A stretch of DNA of 64,000 nt from G963674835 sp963674835 (lineage in GTDB: Bacteria; Planctomycetota; Planctomycetia; Pirellulales; Thermoguttaceae): positions 124,001 through 188,000 of the forward strand of contig CAXXKC010000003.1 in NCBI GenBank assembly GCA_963674835.2, in the 5' to 3' direction. The notes under the pieces were generated by a model. The model saw nothing but the letters and a program-made list of their open reading frames with translations, was not told the origin of the DNA and did no database searches. Positions 34,126 through 42,932 of the stretch are shown one piece after another. A program made the translations under genes and the position numbers. The number at the start of each line of letters is the position of its first letter. The first letter of the stretch is position 1.

Positions 34126-36510
34126 ATGAATCGACTCGCGATCTGCCTTTTGCTTTGCTGTGGGATTCTCGGGGCCGAAGCCCGCTCGGAGGATGTCGGA
34201 AAGTCGCCCGTCTGGCTCGACACGGCGCCGCTGGGCCCGCAGAACGTGGTTCTCGACCTGGGCGGTGGCGCGGCGATCCGCGTGGACATTCTGGGGGAGT
34301 GTCTCTTCCGCGTTCGCCACGGTAAGTCGGGGCAATGGACGGAATCGGCGTTGAACCGCTACGGGATTCTGAACAGCGCGTTTCCGGCGGTTGCCGTCCA
34401 GCGGTCGGAGGCCAACGGAATCGTGACGCTCGCCACGGCGCGGGCGAGGCTCAGCGTCGATCGAAAGGACGGGACGGTCTGTTTGGCCACGGCCGACGGA
34501 AAGAGGCTGACCGAACAAACCGCCGCGAGTGACCCGCCCCGCGGCGGATACGACCTTCGCTTCGCGCTGGCCAAAGGCGAACGCATCTACGGCTTGGGGG
34601 ACGTGAGCCGCGAGAACATCATGCGCCGCGGCGGCGTGTACGAGTTTTGGGTTCTCAACGTGAAGTCGTACATCCCCATTCCCATGATGCTGAGCGACCG
34701 CGGGTGGGGCCTGCTGATGAATACGACCTGGCGCAACACGATGGACGTCGGTAAGAGCGATCCGGATCGGATCATTTGTACGGCGCCGCGGAGCGACGTG
34801 GACTACTACCTCTTCTGCGGCTCGGACTACCGGGAGTTGTTGAAGACGTACACTTCGCTGACGGGTCGACCCGCGCTGTTGCCGGCTTGGGCGTATGGTC
34901 TGACGTATGTTTGCAACCAGAATATCGACGCGTTCAACATGATGAACGAAGCCGTCACTTTTCGCCGCGAGGAGATTCCGTGCGACGTGATCGGTTTGGA
35001 GCCCGGCTGGATGTCGAAGAACTACGACTTCAGCACGGCGAAGAAGTGGCACCCGGACCGGTTCCCGATCCCTTACTGGGCGCCCAAAGGACCGCACACG
35101 TTTCTCGGTGCGCTGAAGCGAAAAGGCTTCAAGTTGAGTCTGTGGCTTTGCTGCGACTATGACCTGGGAGTGTACGAGGAGCAGCAACTCGCCGCCAAGG
35201 ATGCGGCCGCGTCGGGCGCGAAGCGGGCCGGCCAAGGGGGCACAGCCGACGTGCAGGAGGGCTTTGTCGACGAACGGATCAGCAAACCCGGCGATTCGAA
35301 GACGCAATCGGCCGCTTCGGGCGGCGAGGCACCGAAGACGCCTGAGCCCTGGTTCGAACACCTGAAGAAATTCGTCGATCAGGGAGTGGCGGCCTTCAAA
35401 CTTGATGGATCGGCCCAGGTGATCGAGCACCCGAAACGCCAATGGGGCAATGGCATGACCGACGAGGAAATGCACAACCTGTACCCGGTGATCTATGCCA
35501 AGCAAATGGCCCGTGGGTTCGAGCAACACACACAGCGGCGCGCCATGGTCTACTCGGCGGGAGGGTACGTGGGCGTGCAGCAGTTCGTGGCCACTTGGGC
35601 AGGCGACACCGGCGGAGGCCCCCGACCACTGACCTCGATGCTCAACCTGGCCTTTTCCGGCCACTCGAATCACTCTTGCGACATGAAGGTCACCGACGTG
35701 GAAGGGATCCATTTCGGATTTCTGCAGACGTGGGCACAGCAGAACAACTGGGACTACTGGTTCCAGCCGTGGTACCTCGACAAGGCCTGCACCGACGCTT
35801 ACCGGCAATATGCGCAGCTTCGCTACAAGTTGCTTCCGTATCTGTATTCGACGGCGGCAGAGGCTGCGTTGACCGGCTATCCGGTCATGCGCGCCATGGC
35901 GATGACCTATCCGGAGGACGCGAGCTGGGACACTTGCCTGTCGCAGTACATGCTCGGCGATTTTCTGCTCGTCTCGGCATACTCCAAGCAAGTGCGGTTG
36001 CCGCCGGGCGAGTGGATCGACTTCTGGAGCGGCAAGCGAACCAGCGGACCGGCCACGCTTCCGGTTGAAGTTGCCGCCAGTCGCGGTGGTGCTGTGATGG
36101 TCAAGAGCGGCGCTATCCTTCCTACTTGGCCCCCCTGCGATCATGTTGACAAGGGCTGCTCGCCCCGAGTGGCGCTGCTGGTCTTTCCATCGGCCCAGAG
36201 TGGTTTCACGCTGTACGAAGACGACGGCGAAAGTCTGGGCTACCGCAAGGGCGAGTTTGCACGCACGGCGTTGAGCTGCAAGACGGAGGGAAGGACGATT
36301 ACGCTTGTGATCGGCCCCCGCGACGGCAAGTATGCCGGGATGCCGGCGACTCGCGAGTTCACGGCGACCGTGTACTTGCCCCATCGACCCAAGACGGTCA
36401 AGCTGGACGGTGCGCCGCTGGTCGATTGCCCTTGGGATGAAACGGCATCGACCCTTACGGTCGAGATTCCCGGCTGCGGTGCCGAGCCGCGCGTTGTGAC
36501 GATCGACTGA
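34126..36510 (+). CDS. GH31 alpha-glucosidase/alpha-xylosidase family protein, secreted
   Basis: A 794-residue protein. ATG 34126 has AGGAG 6 nt upstream and opens a signal peptide (LAICLLLCCGILGAEA); the longer frame from 34027 lacks this. An N-terminal beta-sandwich precedes the barrel with IYGLGDVSRE and DVIGLEPGWM. The nucleophile is Asp427 in AFKLDGSAQ and the acid/base is Asp494 in TWAGDTGGG. Between the fourth barrel strand and the nucleophile is a low-complexity stretch rich in Ala, Gly, Lys and Ser (about residues 360-405). The C-terminal beta domains include PPGEWIDFWSGKR and YEDDGES. It releases alpha-linked glucose, xylose or galactose; the exact sugar is not readable. Confidence 0.9.
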   Translation: MNRLAICLLLCCGILGAEARSEDVGKSPVWLDTAPLGPQNVVLDLGGGAAIRVDILGECLFRVRHGKSGQWTESALNRYGILNSAFPAVAVQRSEANGIVTLATARARLSVDRKDGTVCLATADGKRLTEQTAASDPPRGGYDLRFALAKGERIYGLGDVSRENIMRRGGVYEFWVLNVKSYIPIPMMLSDRGWGLLMNTTWRNTMDVGKSDPDRIICTAPRSDVDYYLFCGSDYRELLKTYTSLTGRPALLPAWAYGLTYVCNQNIDAFNMMNEAVTFRREEIPCDVIGLEPGWMSKNYDFSTAKKWHPDRFPIPYWAPKGPHTFLGALKRKGFKLSLWLCCDYDLGVYEEQQLAAKDAAASGAKRAGQGGTADVQEGFVDERISKPGDSKTQSAASGGEAPKTPEPWFEHLKKFVDQGVAAFKLDGSAQVIEHPKRQWGNGMTDEEMHNLYPVIYAKQMARGFEQHTQRRAMVYSAGGYVGVQQFVATWAGDTGGGPRPLTSMLNLAFSGHSNHSCDMKVTDVEGIHFGFLQTWAQQNNWDYWFQPWYLDKACTDAYRQYAQLRYKLLPYLYSTAAEAALTGYPVMRAMAMTYPEDASWDTCLSQYMLGDFLLVSAYSKQVRLPPGEWIDFWSGKRTSGPATLPVEVAASRGGAVMVKSGAILPTWPPCDHVDKGCSPRVALLVFPSAQSGFTLYEDDGESLGYRKGEFARTALSCKTEGRTITLVIGPRDGKYAGMPATREFTATVYLPHRPKTVKLDGAPLVDCPWDETASTLTVEIPGCGAEPRVVTID

Positions 36511-36585
36511 CGACGACCCGGACACGGCGTTTGGCATGGCCCGACCTGACACACACATTTTCTCACACCGGAAAGGAAGAACTCA

Positions 36586-37449
36586 ATGCTTCGCTCATTC
36601 CTGGCGCTGACCGTGGTGGTCATGCTGGCAATCGGTGTCTTGGCTGCCGAGAAGGACAACCAGATCACCTATCGCACCGACACCGACATCTCCTACCTGG
36701 AGAAAGGAAAGGACGCCGAACCCTATCGGGCAGAACAGTGCCGATTGGACATCTACTATCCGGAGAACCGGACGGGGTTCGCCACGCTCATTTGGTTTCA
36801 TGGCGGCGGGCTCACGGCCGGCAAGCGGTCCATTCCCAAGCAGCTCCAGGGGCAAGGCATCGCGGTCGTGGGAGTCGACTACCGGCTGTACCCGAAGGTG
36901 AAGTGCCCGGGATATCTTCAGGATGCGGCCGCGGCGGTGGCCTGGACGTTTCGCAACATCGAGAAGTACGGCGGCGATCCGAAGAAGATCTTCGTCACGG
37001 GCCATTCGGCGGGAGGATATCTGACGAGCATGGTCGGACTCGATAAGCGTTGGTTGGACGAGTACGGCATCGACGCCAACCAGATCGCCGGGCTGATCCC
37101 GCTGAGCGGGCACACGATCACGCACATGACGGTGCGTGAAGAACGAGGGATTCCCAGGACGCAGCCGGTCGTGGACGATCTGGCGCCTCTGTACCACGTC
37201 CGTCCGGACGCGCCGCCGATCCTGCTGATCACGGGCGACCGCGAGATGGAGATGTTGGGCCGCTACGAAGAGAATGCCTACTTCATGCGCATGCTCAAGG
37301 TCGCCGGTCACAAGGACGTTGCGCTCTTTGAACTGCAGGGCTACGGTCACGGTATGTTCGAACCGGCCGTGGCGCCGTTGTTGCGGTGGATGCGGGCCAA
37401 GGGCAGTCACGAGGGACTCACGCCGAAGCCGGCGGCCGCGGCCAAGTGA
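36586..37449 (+). CDS. secreted alpha/beta hydrolase (carbohydrate esterase-like)
   Basis: A 287-residue protein with a signal peptide (FLALTVVVMLAIGVLAAE). The alpha/beta hydrolase core shows HGGGLTAGKRS (oxyanion hole), the nucleophile Ser141 in VTGHSAGGYLT, and an acidic residue in LLITGDREMEM. The catalytic His is in GYGHGMFEP. This is the layout of acetyl esterases and BD-FAE-like feruloyl esterases. It is 75 bp downstream of the GH31 gene and probably removes acyl groups to let the glycosidases work. It is convergent with the sialidase gene, 18 bp apart. Confidence 0.85.
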   Translation: MLRSFLALTVVVMLAIGVLAAEKDNQITYRTDTDISYLEKGKDAEPYRAEQCRLDIYYPENRTGFATLIWFHGGGLTAGKRSIPKQLQGQGIAVVGVDYRLYPKVKCPGYLQDAAAAVAWTFRNIEKYGGDPKKIFVTGHSAGGYLTSMVGLDKRWLDEYGIDANQIAGLIPLSGHTITHMTVREERGIPRTQPVVDDLAPLYHVRPDAPPILLITGDREMEMLGRYEENAYFMRMLKVAGHKDVALFELQGYGHGMFEPAVAPLLRWMRAKGSHEGLTPKPAAAAK

Positions 37450-37467
37450 GGCCGGTGGGCGGCTGGA

Positions 37468-39309
37468 TTAAAGCGACTCGGTCGCCTTGGCCGCCACCGA
37501 TTCGATGAGCACGCCGGCCGGGTCGGCCTCTGTGGCTGCACTCTGCAAGTGGAGATAGCTGAGTCCATTGCGCGTGGGGAACACGCGGGGAAGATCGTGC
37601 CAGGGTTTGTCGGCAATGCGGAAGCGAGCCTTCTGCTGGTCCCAGCGTATTTCCAGGTCGGCCCAGGTGTCGGGCTCCAGGCCGGGGACGTCGTTGATGC
37701 GGCCGGCGGCGTCCATACGCAACACGTGTTGTGCGAAGTGGGCGACCACCGGATCGACTGGATTGAACCAGCGGTCGACCAGGCATATCTGCATTCCTTG
37801 CGAGCCCTTGGGCATGCGCAGACGGAGCTTGAGGCTGCCGCATTGCCAGCAGGGGAAGTTCCAGACGGCTCCTTCCATCTCGTGGACGAGTCGCGGGTCG
37901 GGGTGGCGCGCCACTTGAAGGACTTCGCGCGGCTTGCCGTCCGGATGCGGAATGAGCAACGTGCCCGGGCGGCGATTGTATGCGCAGTGCCCGCTGACAC
38001 CGCGGAAGTTCCCCGCAACGCTCTTGAGGTACTGCTGCACGGACCATCCACCGAGCCCGAAGGCGAAATCGTCGTCGCGGTGGTCTTCGAGAAGCCAGTC
38101 CGGATCGAAGATGATCATGCGGCGGCAGAGCGGATGCTGTCCGAAGGCGAGTAGGATCTTGCCTTCGGGGAGTTCCACGGCCTGCGATTGGTGGATGCTC
38201 TTGTCGACCGAGCCGAGGTTGCCGCCGCTGGAGCGGAAGTCGGCGTCGTTGCGTCGATCGTTGAGGTACAGTTCGCGAAACCCGCGCCACGTTTTGCCGT
38301 CGTCGTCGGAGATGGCGGCGTGGATGACGTCGCGGTTGGTGAAGAAGTCTTCGGAGCGACCTGTCTTCTCCGATTCGTTCAGCCCCGGCTGGGTCTCGTG
38401 GTTCAACTCGGGCAGAGGCGTCGAGTTGTTCCACACGAGCAGCAGTCGCTGGTCACGCATGCGAAACAACAGCGGCATGGTGATCGTAGCGTAGAATCGC
38501 GACGGGGCGGGCGTGGTCCAGGACTCGCCGCCGTCGGTGGAGAAGGCTTCGTAGTGGCAATCCTGCGAGGTGCGGATCAGCATCCAGAGCCGGCCGTCGG
38601 CGAGTTCGACCACCGTCGGTTCACAGCCGTCGTTCTGCCAGCGGACGCCCTCGTGCGGCCACTCGATGCGGTGCGGCGGGGGACTGGGCAGAAGCACCTC
38701 GCGCCACGTGGCGCCGTCGTCGTCGGAGAGGAGCACGCCGGGCCGCATCGTGCCGCCGATTTGACACTGCATGGGCTGAACCCAGCGGTGCCGTTGGCGC
38801 AGCGGCATCGGCAGCCGTGGCATGAACCCCGTGTGCGAGCCGGCACGAACGTGGGTGAACGGGCCTTCGGGCCCTTGCGTGGATCGAATGGCGAAAACTC
38901 CGGTGCCTTCGACCGACTGAAGCGCGTGCGAGTTGGGCCCGCCGTGGACAGGGCGGCCCGTCTTGCAGCGGACGGTGAGAAAATCGCCCGACCACGGACT
39001 GCGGACCATGGCGCTGGCGGTGGCGTCTTTGAGCGTCACCTCGCGCCAGCTCAGACCGCAATCGCGGCTGGAGAGGTAGATGCGGTGCGGGGTGGGGCCG
39101 TCCTTGCCGGCGTCGTAGCGGGAGCCGTAGTGCCGGATCTCACCGTCGGGCATCACCATGAGGCCACGGCAGGCGTTCTCCGGCGGCACGCCGACCACTT
39201 GCGGCGCGTAGATACGCTCTAGGGTTTTGAGCGTCTCCGGATCGGTGTCGGCGAACGCGAGTTGCTGAAGGCTCATGGCGGCGAATACGACCGAGAGAAT
39301 CCATTTCAT
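37468..39309 (-). CDS. sialidase-like (BNR/Asp-box) protein with C-terminal lectin-like domain
   Basis: A 613-residue protein with a signal peptide (ILSVVFAAMSLQQLAFA). Four Asp boxes of the S-x-D-x-G-x-x-W type are visible: LSSRDCGLSW, LLSDDDGATW, FSTDGGESW and AISDDDGKTW. They build a six-bladed sialidase propeller (about residues 30-400). Arginines that could bind a carboxylate are present, but the triad was not mapped. The C-terminal ~180 residues look like a jelly-roll/laminin-G carbohydrate-binding domain. Many planctomycete BNR proteins act on substrates other than sialic acid. It is the last gene of a five-gene minus-strand block. Confidence 0.82.
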   Translation of the reverse strand: MKWILSVVFAAMSLQQLAFADTDPETLKTLERIYAPQVVGVPPENACRGLMVMPDGEIRHYGSRYDAGKDGPTPHRIYLSSRDCGLSWREVTLKDATASAMVRSPWSGDFLTVRCKTGRPVHGGPNSHALQSVEGTGVFAIRSTQGPEGPFTHVRAGSHTGFMPRLPMPLRQRHRWVQPMQCQIGGTMRPGVLLSDDDGATWREVLLPSPPPHRIEWPHEGVRWQNDGCEPTVVELADGRLWMLIRTSQDCHYEAFSTDGGESWTTPAPSRFYATITMPLLFRMRDQRLLLVWNNSTPLPELNHETQPGLNESEKTGRSEDFFTNRDVIHAAISDDDGKTWRGFRELYLNDRRNDADFRSSGGNLGSVDKSIHQSQAVELPEGKILLAFGQHPLCRRMIIFDPDWLLEDHRDDDFAFGLGGWSVQQYLKSVAGNFRGVSGHCAYNRRPGTLLIPHPDGKPREVLQVARHPDPRLVHEMEGAVWNFPCWQCGSLKLRLRMPKGSQGMQICLVDRWFNPVDPVVAHFAQHVLRMDAAGRINDVPGLEPDTWADLEIRWDQQKARFRIADKPWHDLPRVFPTRNGLSYLHLQSAATEADPAGVLIESVAAKATESL

Positions 39310-39396
39310 GGCGGGTGCTTCGCGGTAGGAGGAAATGCGGGTGGTGAGTCGGAGTAGGATGGAGGTCGTGCCGCGTTACAGAGACGACCAGCGAAT

Positions 39397-41685
39397 TCAG
39401 TGTGCGTTCGATACGGCGGGCAGCGAACGGACGGGATGTTCCACGGGCCAGCTTGCGCGATCGGCGTGCTGGTAGACGCCGATCTTCTCGATGGGCAGCT
39501 TCTGAAAGCCGTGCTGCCAGGCGGGTGAGTCGTCGCGAAGCCTGAAGTCGGCGGCCCGTTCGTTCACGAATTTCGGGTCCTCATTGATCAGATTGTCGTC
39601 CAGGGTGACCAGCGAACGGATACTCGGGGCAATGTCGTCCCACCAGGTGTCTGTCACAGGAGCGTTTCCGGAAACGCGGCGAATGTTCTCGCCCGCTCCC
39701 TGCCAGAAGATGTTGCGGCGAACGATGTTGCCCTTGGGCTTCTTCGGCTCGTCGTCCAACAACGTGAGCAGTTTCGGATAGCGTGTGCTGAACGGAGGTT
39801 GGTTGTAGCGATCTCCGGCGATTGTGCCTTTTTCGTGGGCTTCCTTGATGCGGCCTTCGGCGTGTGGGCCGCACCAGCCGAGAGCCCGGGCGTCGATGTG
39901 AATGGCCTTGGGGCAATCGACGAAGACGTTGTACTGAACGAGGTTGTCGCGTCCGCCGCCCAGGAAGACGGGACGCCAGACCTGGTAGAACACGTTTCCT
40001 TCCACGACGGCGGAGGAGAAGAGGTCGTCGAGATAGATGCCGTTGCAGGGGCCGCCTGAGCGACCGTAGAGGTGGTGGAGGTAGTTGTACCGGATGACGT
40101 GGCCTCGCAAAGTCCAACTGCGGCCGGCATAGATAGCGCCGCAATCGTGCGACTCGGAGCAGACGTTGTGGATTTCGTTGAACTCGATGAGATGATCGTT
40201 GCCGCCGAAGACGATGGCCGAGTGGGGAGCGTCGTGAATCAGGTTGTGGGAGACGCGATTGCCGACGCCACTGATCATCACGCCGGGCCGATACATTCGG
40301 TCCCAGCGGGCGAAGTGGTGAATGTGGTTGTTGTCGGCATAGTGGCCGGCCGGCGTGAGCGCGTTGCGGTCGCCTCCGACCAGGTAGACGCCGCCGCCTC
40401 CCATGCCATACATATCGCAGCCCACGACACCGTTTTGCATTCCGCCGTCGATCGTGACGGCGTGGTTTCCCAGGTTGCGAAGGGTACAAGCGACGACGCG
40501 GCAGTGGTCGCCGTCCTTGATACTAACGGCCGTACCGCGGGTTGCTTCCAGGGTCATGCCGCGAATGGCAACGTGGGAAACTCCGGTCAGGCGGAAGAGG
40601 CCGGGCGACATGGAAACTTCCACGCGCGCGTTATCTACCGGCTTGGGGGGCCAGAAGTAAAGTTTGCCGGCGTCTCGATCGACGTACCACTCGCCGGGCC
40701 GGTCGAGTTCTGCGAGGATATTGAATCCGTAGAACCAGCAACCCGTGTGGTAACCATAGTAGTGATAGGGCCGCTCGACTTCGATGATGCGCTTCTCGGC
40801 ATCGAGGGTCTTGATCTTGTGACGTTGCTCGGCCCAGTCTCGCGACCAACTGCCGCAGACCCAGGCGTCGCTTTCGCCCAACCAACGTTTCGGGCGATCG
40901 CCCTCGTAGCGGAAGATCCCCTCGACGCGGCTCTTGTGGCCACGGACGTCGCGCACGGTCTTGCCCAGCGCTTCGGCGATCGTGATCGCGTCGTCGTTCG
41001 GGCCGCGGGCAATCTCCATGGGCTGGTCGTCGAAGAAGACCTCCATGCGCGGGTGGACCCTCTTGCCGGCGCTGGCTTGGGCGCTGCCCATGATGTACTC
41101 GCCCTGGTGGTGCCTCCCGGCGAGCCGTGTTTGCAGCTCCCACTCCGCATCGAGGCCAAGATCCCCATACTCGCCGATCCCCTGGGCATGGAGGTCCGCC
41201 TCGACGACTTGCCCGCGGGCGGAAGGATCGAGACGATTGAGGGCTTTTGGGTCGCTGACCGGTTTCCAACCGGTGATGCGCTTACCGCCGCTGAGGTGGA
41301 CGACCTCGCCGGCTCGCGCACGGTAGACGACCGGCGAGTCGGCGGTGCCCGAGTCGTCGGCCGTCAGTTCGACCGGCTCGGTCAGCTCGTATCGGCCGCC
41401 GCGCAGCTCGACGGCAATGCCGCCCTTGGGCAACCCGGCGTCGTTTTTCAGGCGGCGAATCGCGTCGCGAGCGCGCTGGATGGTGGCAAAGGGGCCGTCG
41501 GTCTTCTCGGGGTTCGGCTGATCGAGCTTGCCAGACCAGGTATCGTTGCCGCCGATGGCGACGTAGAACACCGTGGGCTCGGCCGCGTATGCCCCGACCG
41601 TTGGAGCTATGACCAGAGCGAGCAACATTGCAACGGTGCCAACGGTTGACAATCGACGGGCGCCACCTGGATGCGTAGTTAACAT
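39397..41685 (-). CDS. right-handed parallel beta-helix protein, secreted
   Basis: About 762 residues. ATG 41685 is chosen because GAGG lies 8 nt upstream and a signal peptide follows (VAMLLALVIAPTVGAYAA); the frame to 41925 would run into the neighbouring sialidase gene. The N-terminus has the VFYVAIGGNDTWSG segment, common in parallel beta-helix proteins with PL6/pectate lyase-like folds. The helix core is in the middle (VAIRGMTLEATRG, CRVVACTLRNLGNHAV, NHIHHFARW, NRVSHNLIHDAPHSAI). Such proteins include polysaccharide lyases, epimerases and GH110-like galactosidases. No clear catalytic set was identified, so activity remains open. Confidence 0.8.
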   Translation of the reverse strand: MLTTHPGGARRLSTVGTVAMLLALVIAPTVGAYAAEPTVFYVAIGGNDTWSGKLDQPNPEKTDGPFATIQRARDAIRRLKNDAGLPKGGIAVELRGGRYELTEPVELTADDSGTADSPVVYRARAGEVVHLSGGKRITGWKPVSDPKALNRLDPSARGQVVEADLHAQGIGEYGDLGLDAEWELQTRLAGRHHQGEYIMGSAQASAGKRVHPRMEVFFDDQPMEIARGPNDDAITIAEALGKTVRDVRGHKSRVEGIFRYEGDRPKRWLGESDAWVCGSWSRDWAEQRHKIKTLDAEKRIIEVERPYHYYGYHTGCWFYGFNILAELDRPGEWYVDRDAGKLYFWPPKPVDNARVEVSMSPGLFRLTGVSHVAIRGMTLEATRGTAVSIKDGDHCRVVACTLRNLGNHAVTIDGGMQNGVVGCDMYGMGGGGVYLVGGDRNALTPAGHYADNNHIHHFARWDRMYRPGVMISGVGNRVSHNLIHDAPHSAIVFGGNDHLIEFNEIHNVCSESHDCGAIYAGRSWTLRGHVIRYNYLHHLYGRSGGPCNGIYLDDLFSSAVVEGNVFYQVWRPVFLGGGRDNLVQYNVFVDCPKAIHIDARALGWCGPHAEGRIKEAHEKGTIAGDRYNQPPFSTRYPKLLTLLDDEPKKPKGNIVRRNIFWQGAGENIRRVSGNAPVTDTWWDDIAPSIRSLVTLDDNLINEDPKFVNERAADFRLRDDSPAWQHGFQKLPIEKIGVYQHADRASWPVEHPVRSLPAVSNAH

Positions 41686-41695
41686 GGTCATTGCC

Positions 41696-42853
41696 TCAAG
41701 GTGCCTTAGCGTCGGTCTCTTCCAGGCGGAAGCGGGTGCAGACGACGGAGTGCTTGCGGGCATCGTTCCAATACTTGATGTAGGTCGTGGCGACGATCGT
41801 ACCGTCGGCCAGCCGTTCGACGCCGGGATAACCGCAGTCGCCCCCGGCATAGCTGTGAAGGAGCTTGATGCGGTATTGTCCGGGTTTTCCTTGTTTGATG
41901 TCGTCGTACGTACCGACCCATGCAACGAAGTGGCCGTTGGTGGGCGACAGCGGCGCCCTGTCGCGGAAGGCGATCACGAGGCGACCATCTGCCGCGTAGG
42001 TGCCGCGATGGCGGTCGCCGGTGAGTGCCCACGATGTATCGACCGGATCGCTCCAAGTGGCACCCTCGTCGCGGCTGAACATCATCAGGCTGTATCCCTT
42101 GTGCGTGTTCTCGCGCATGAGGCAGCAGAGCTCGTTGCCATCGGGCGATCGGAAGACGAAGGGCTCACAGGGGTTCTTGCCTTCAACCTTGGCAACCACG
42201 CGCGGCTCGGACCAATTGAATCCGCCATCCTTCGTGATCGACTGTAACACCACCAACGGAGCGCGATCAGCGCCGCCCGGCCCGCGATGGTACAGGCCGA
42301 GAAACGAGCCGTCCTTGAGCTGGACGATGCTGCTAAAGGTCATGACGCAGCGGAAGTCGGGGCCCAGCGCCGGCAGCTCTTTCCAGCTCTGGCCATCGTC
42401 GTCGCTCATGATCCTGGGCATCTTCTCGCCGGTCTTGACGTTCCAGGCCGAGTAGACCCAGAGGCGCTGCTTGCCCTGCGGATCGACCATGCGGTAGATG
42501 CTGGGGCAGTTTTTGTGCTCCCGGAACCCGGCGGGCATGCGGTCGTCGAGACGGGTCCATGTCTTGCCGCCATCCTTGCTGCAGGCCATGGGGCCCGCGT
42601 TACCGCCGTGGTTGATGCACCAGACGACGAAGATGGTGTTGCCGTCGGGCATGAGCACGGTCATGGGGTGGCCTTGATAGACGGTCGGCGTTCCGGCGGC
42701 GATCACGACCTGGCGCTGCGTGTCGGCCGACAGATCAACGACGGGAAAGGTCGCCTCTTTCTGCCAGCGGGCCTTCAGTTCGTCCTGTTTCTCCGCACCG
42801 AACGCCGTCCCGGCCGCGCACAGCACCGTGATTGTCAGTAGGAGTCTACTCAT
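41696..42853 (-). CDS. sialidase-like (BNR/Asp-box) protein
   Basis: A 385-residue protein with a signal peptide (LLLTITVLCAAGTAFG). Asp boxes appear as CSKDGGKTW, MSDDDGQSW, TKDGGFNW and FSRDEGATW, so a sialidase-type propeller fills the protein. ATG 42853 is favoured: AGGAG lies 10 nt upstream, while for ATG 42862 it would be only 1 nt away. It differs from the 37468 protein in lacking the extra C-terminal domain. The gap to the downstream beta-helix gene is 10 bp. It may act on sialic acid or another capped sugar. Confidence 0.83.
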   Translation of the reverse strand: MSRLLLTITVLCAAGTAFGAEKQDELKARWQKEATFPVVDLSADTQRQVVIAAGTPTVYQGHPMTVLMPDGNTIFVVWCINHGGNAGPMACSKDGGKTWTRLDDRMPAGFREHKNCPSIYRMVDPQGKQRLWVYSAWNVKTGEKMPRIMSDDDGQSWKELPALGPDFRCVMTFSSIVQLKDGSFLGLYHRGPGGADRAPLVVLQSITKDGGFNWSEPRVVAKVEGKNPCEPFVFRSPDGNELCCLMRENTHKGYSLMMFSRDEGATWSDPVDTSWALTGDRHRGTYAADGRLVIAFRDRAPLSPTNGHFVAWVGTYDDIKQGKPGQYRIKLLHSYAGGDCGYPGVERLADGTIVATTYIKYWNDARKHSVVCTRFRLEETDAKAP

Positions 42854-42932
42854 CGCGCTCATTCTCCTGGGGTCAAACGTGGATGATTCTTCAGGACCGT
42901 CGCACGGTCATGCTCGATGACGTGTCCTCAGG

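Noticed and set aside
33925..36558. 877-codon open frame on the minus strand
   Set aside because: It lies opposite the GH31 gene, whose signal peptide, catalytic residues and ribosome-binding site are clear. The frame is Arg/His/Val-rich and shows no domain; it is a high-GC shadow.
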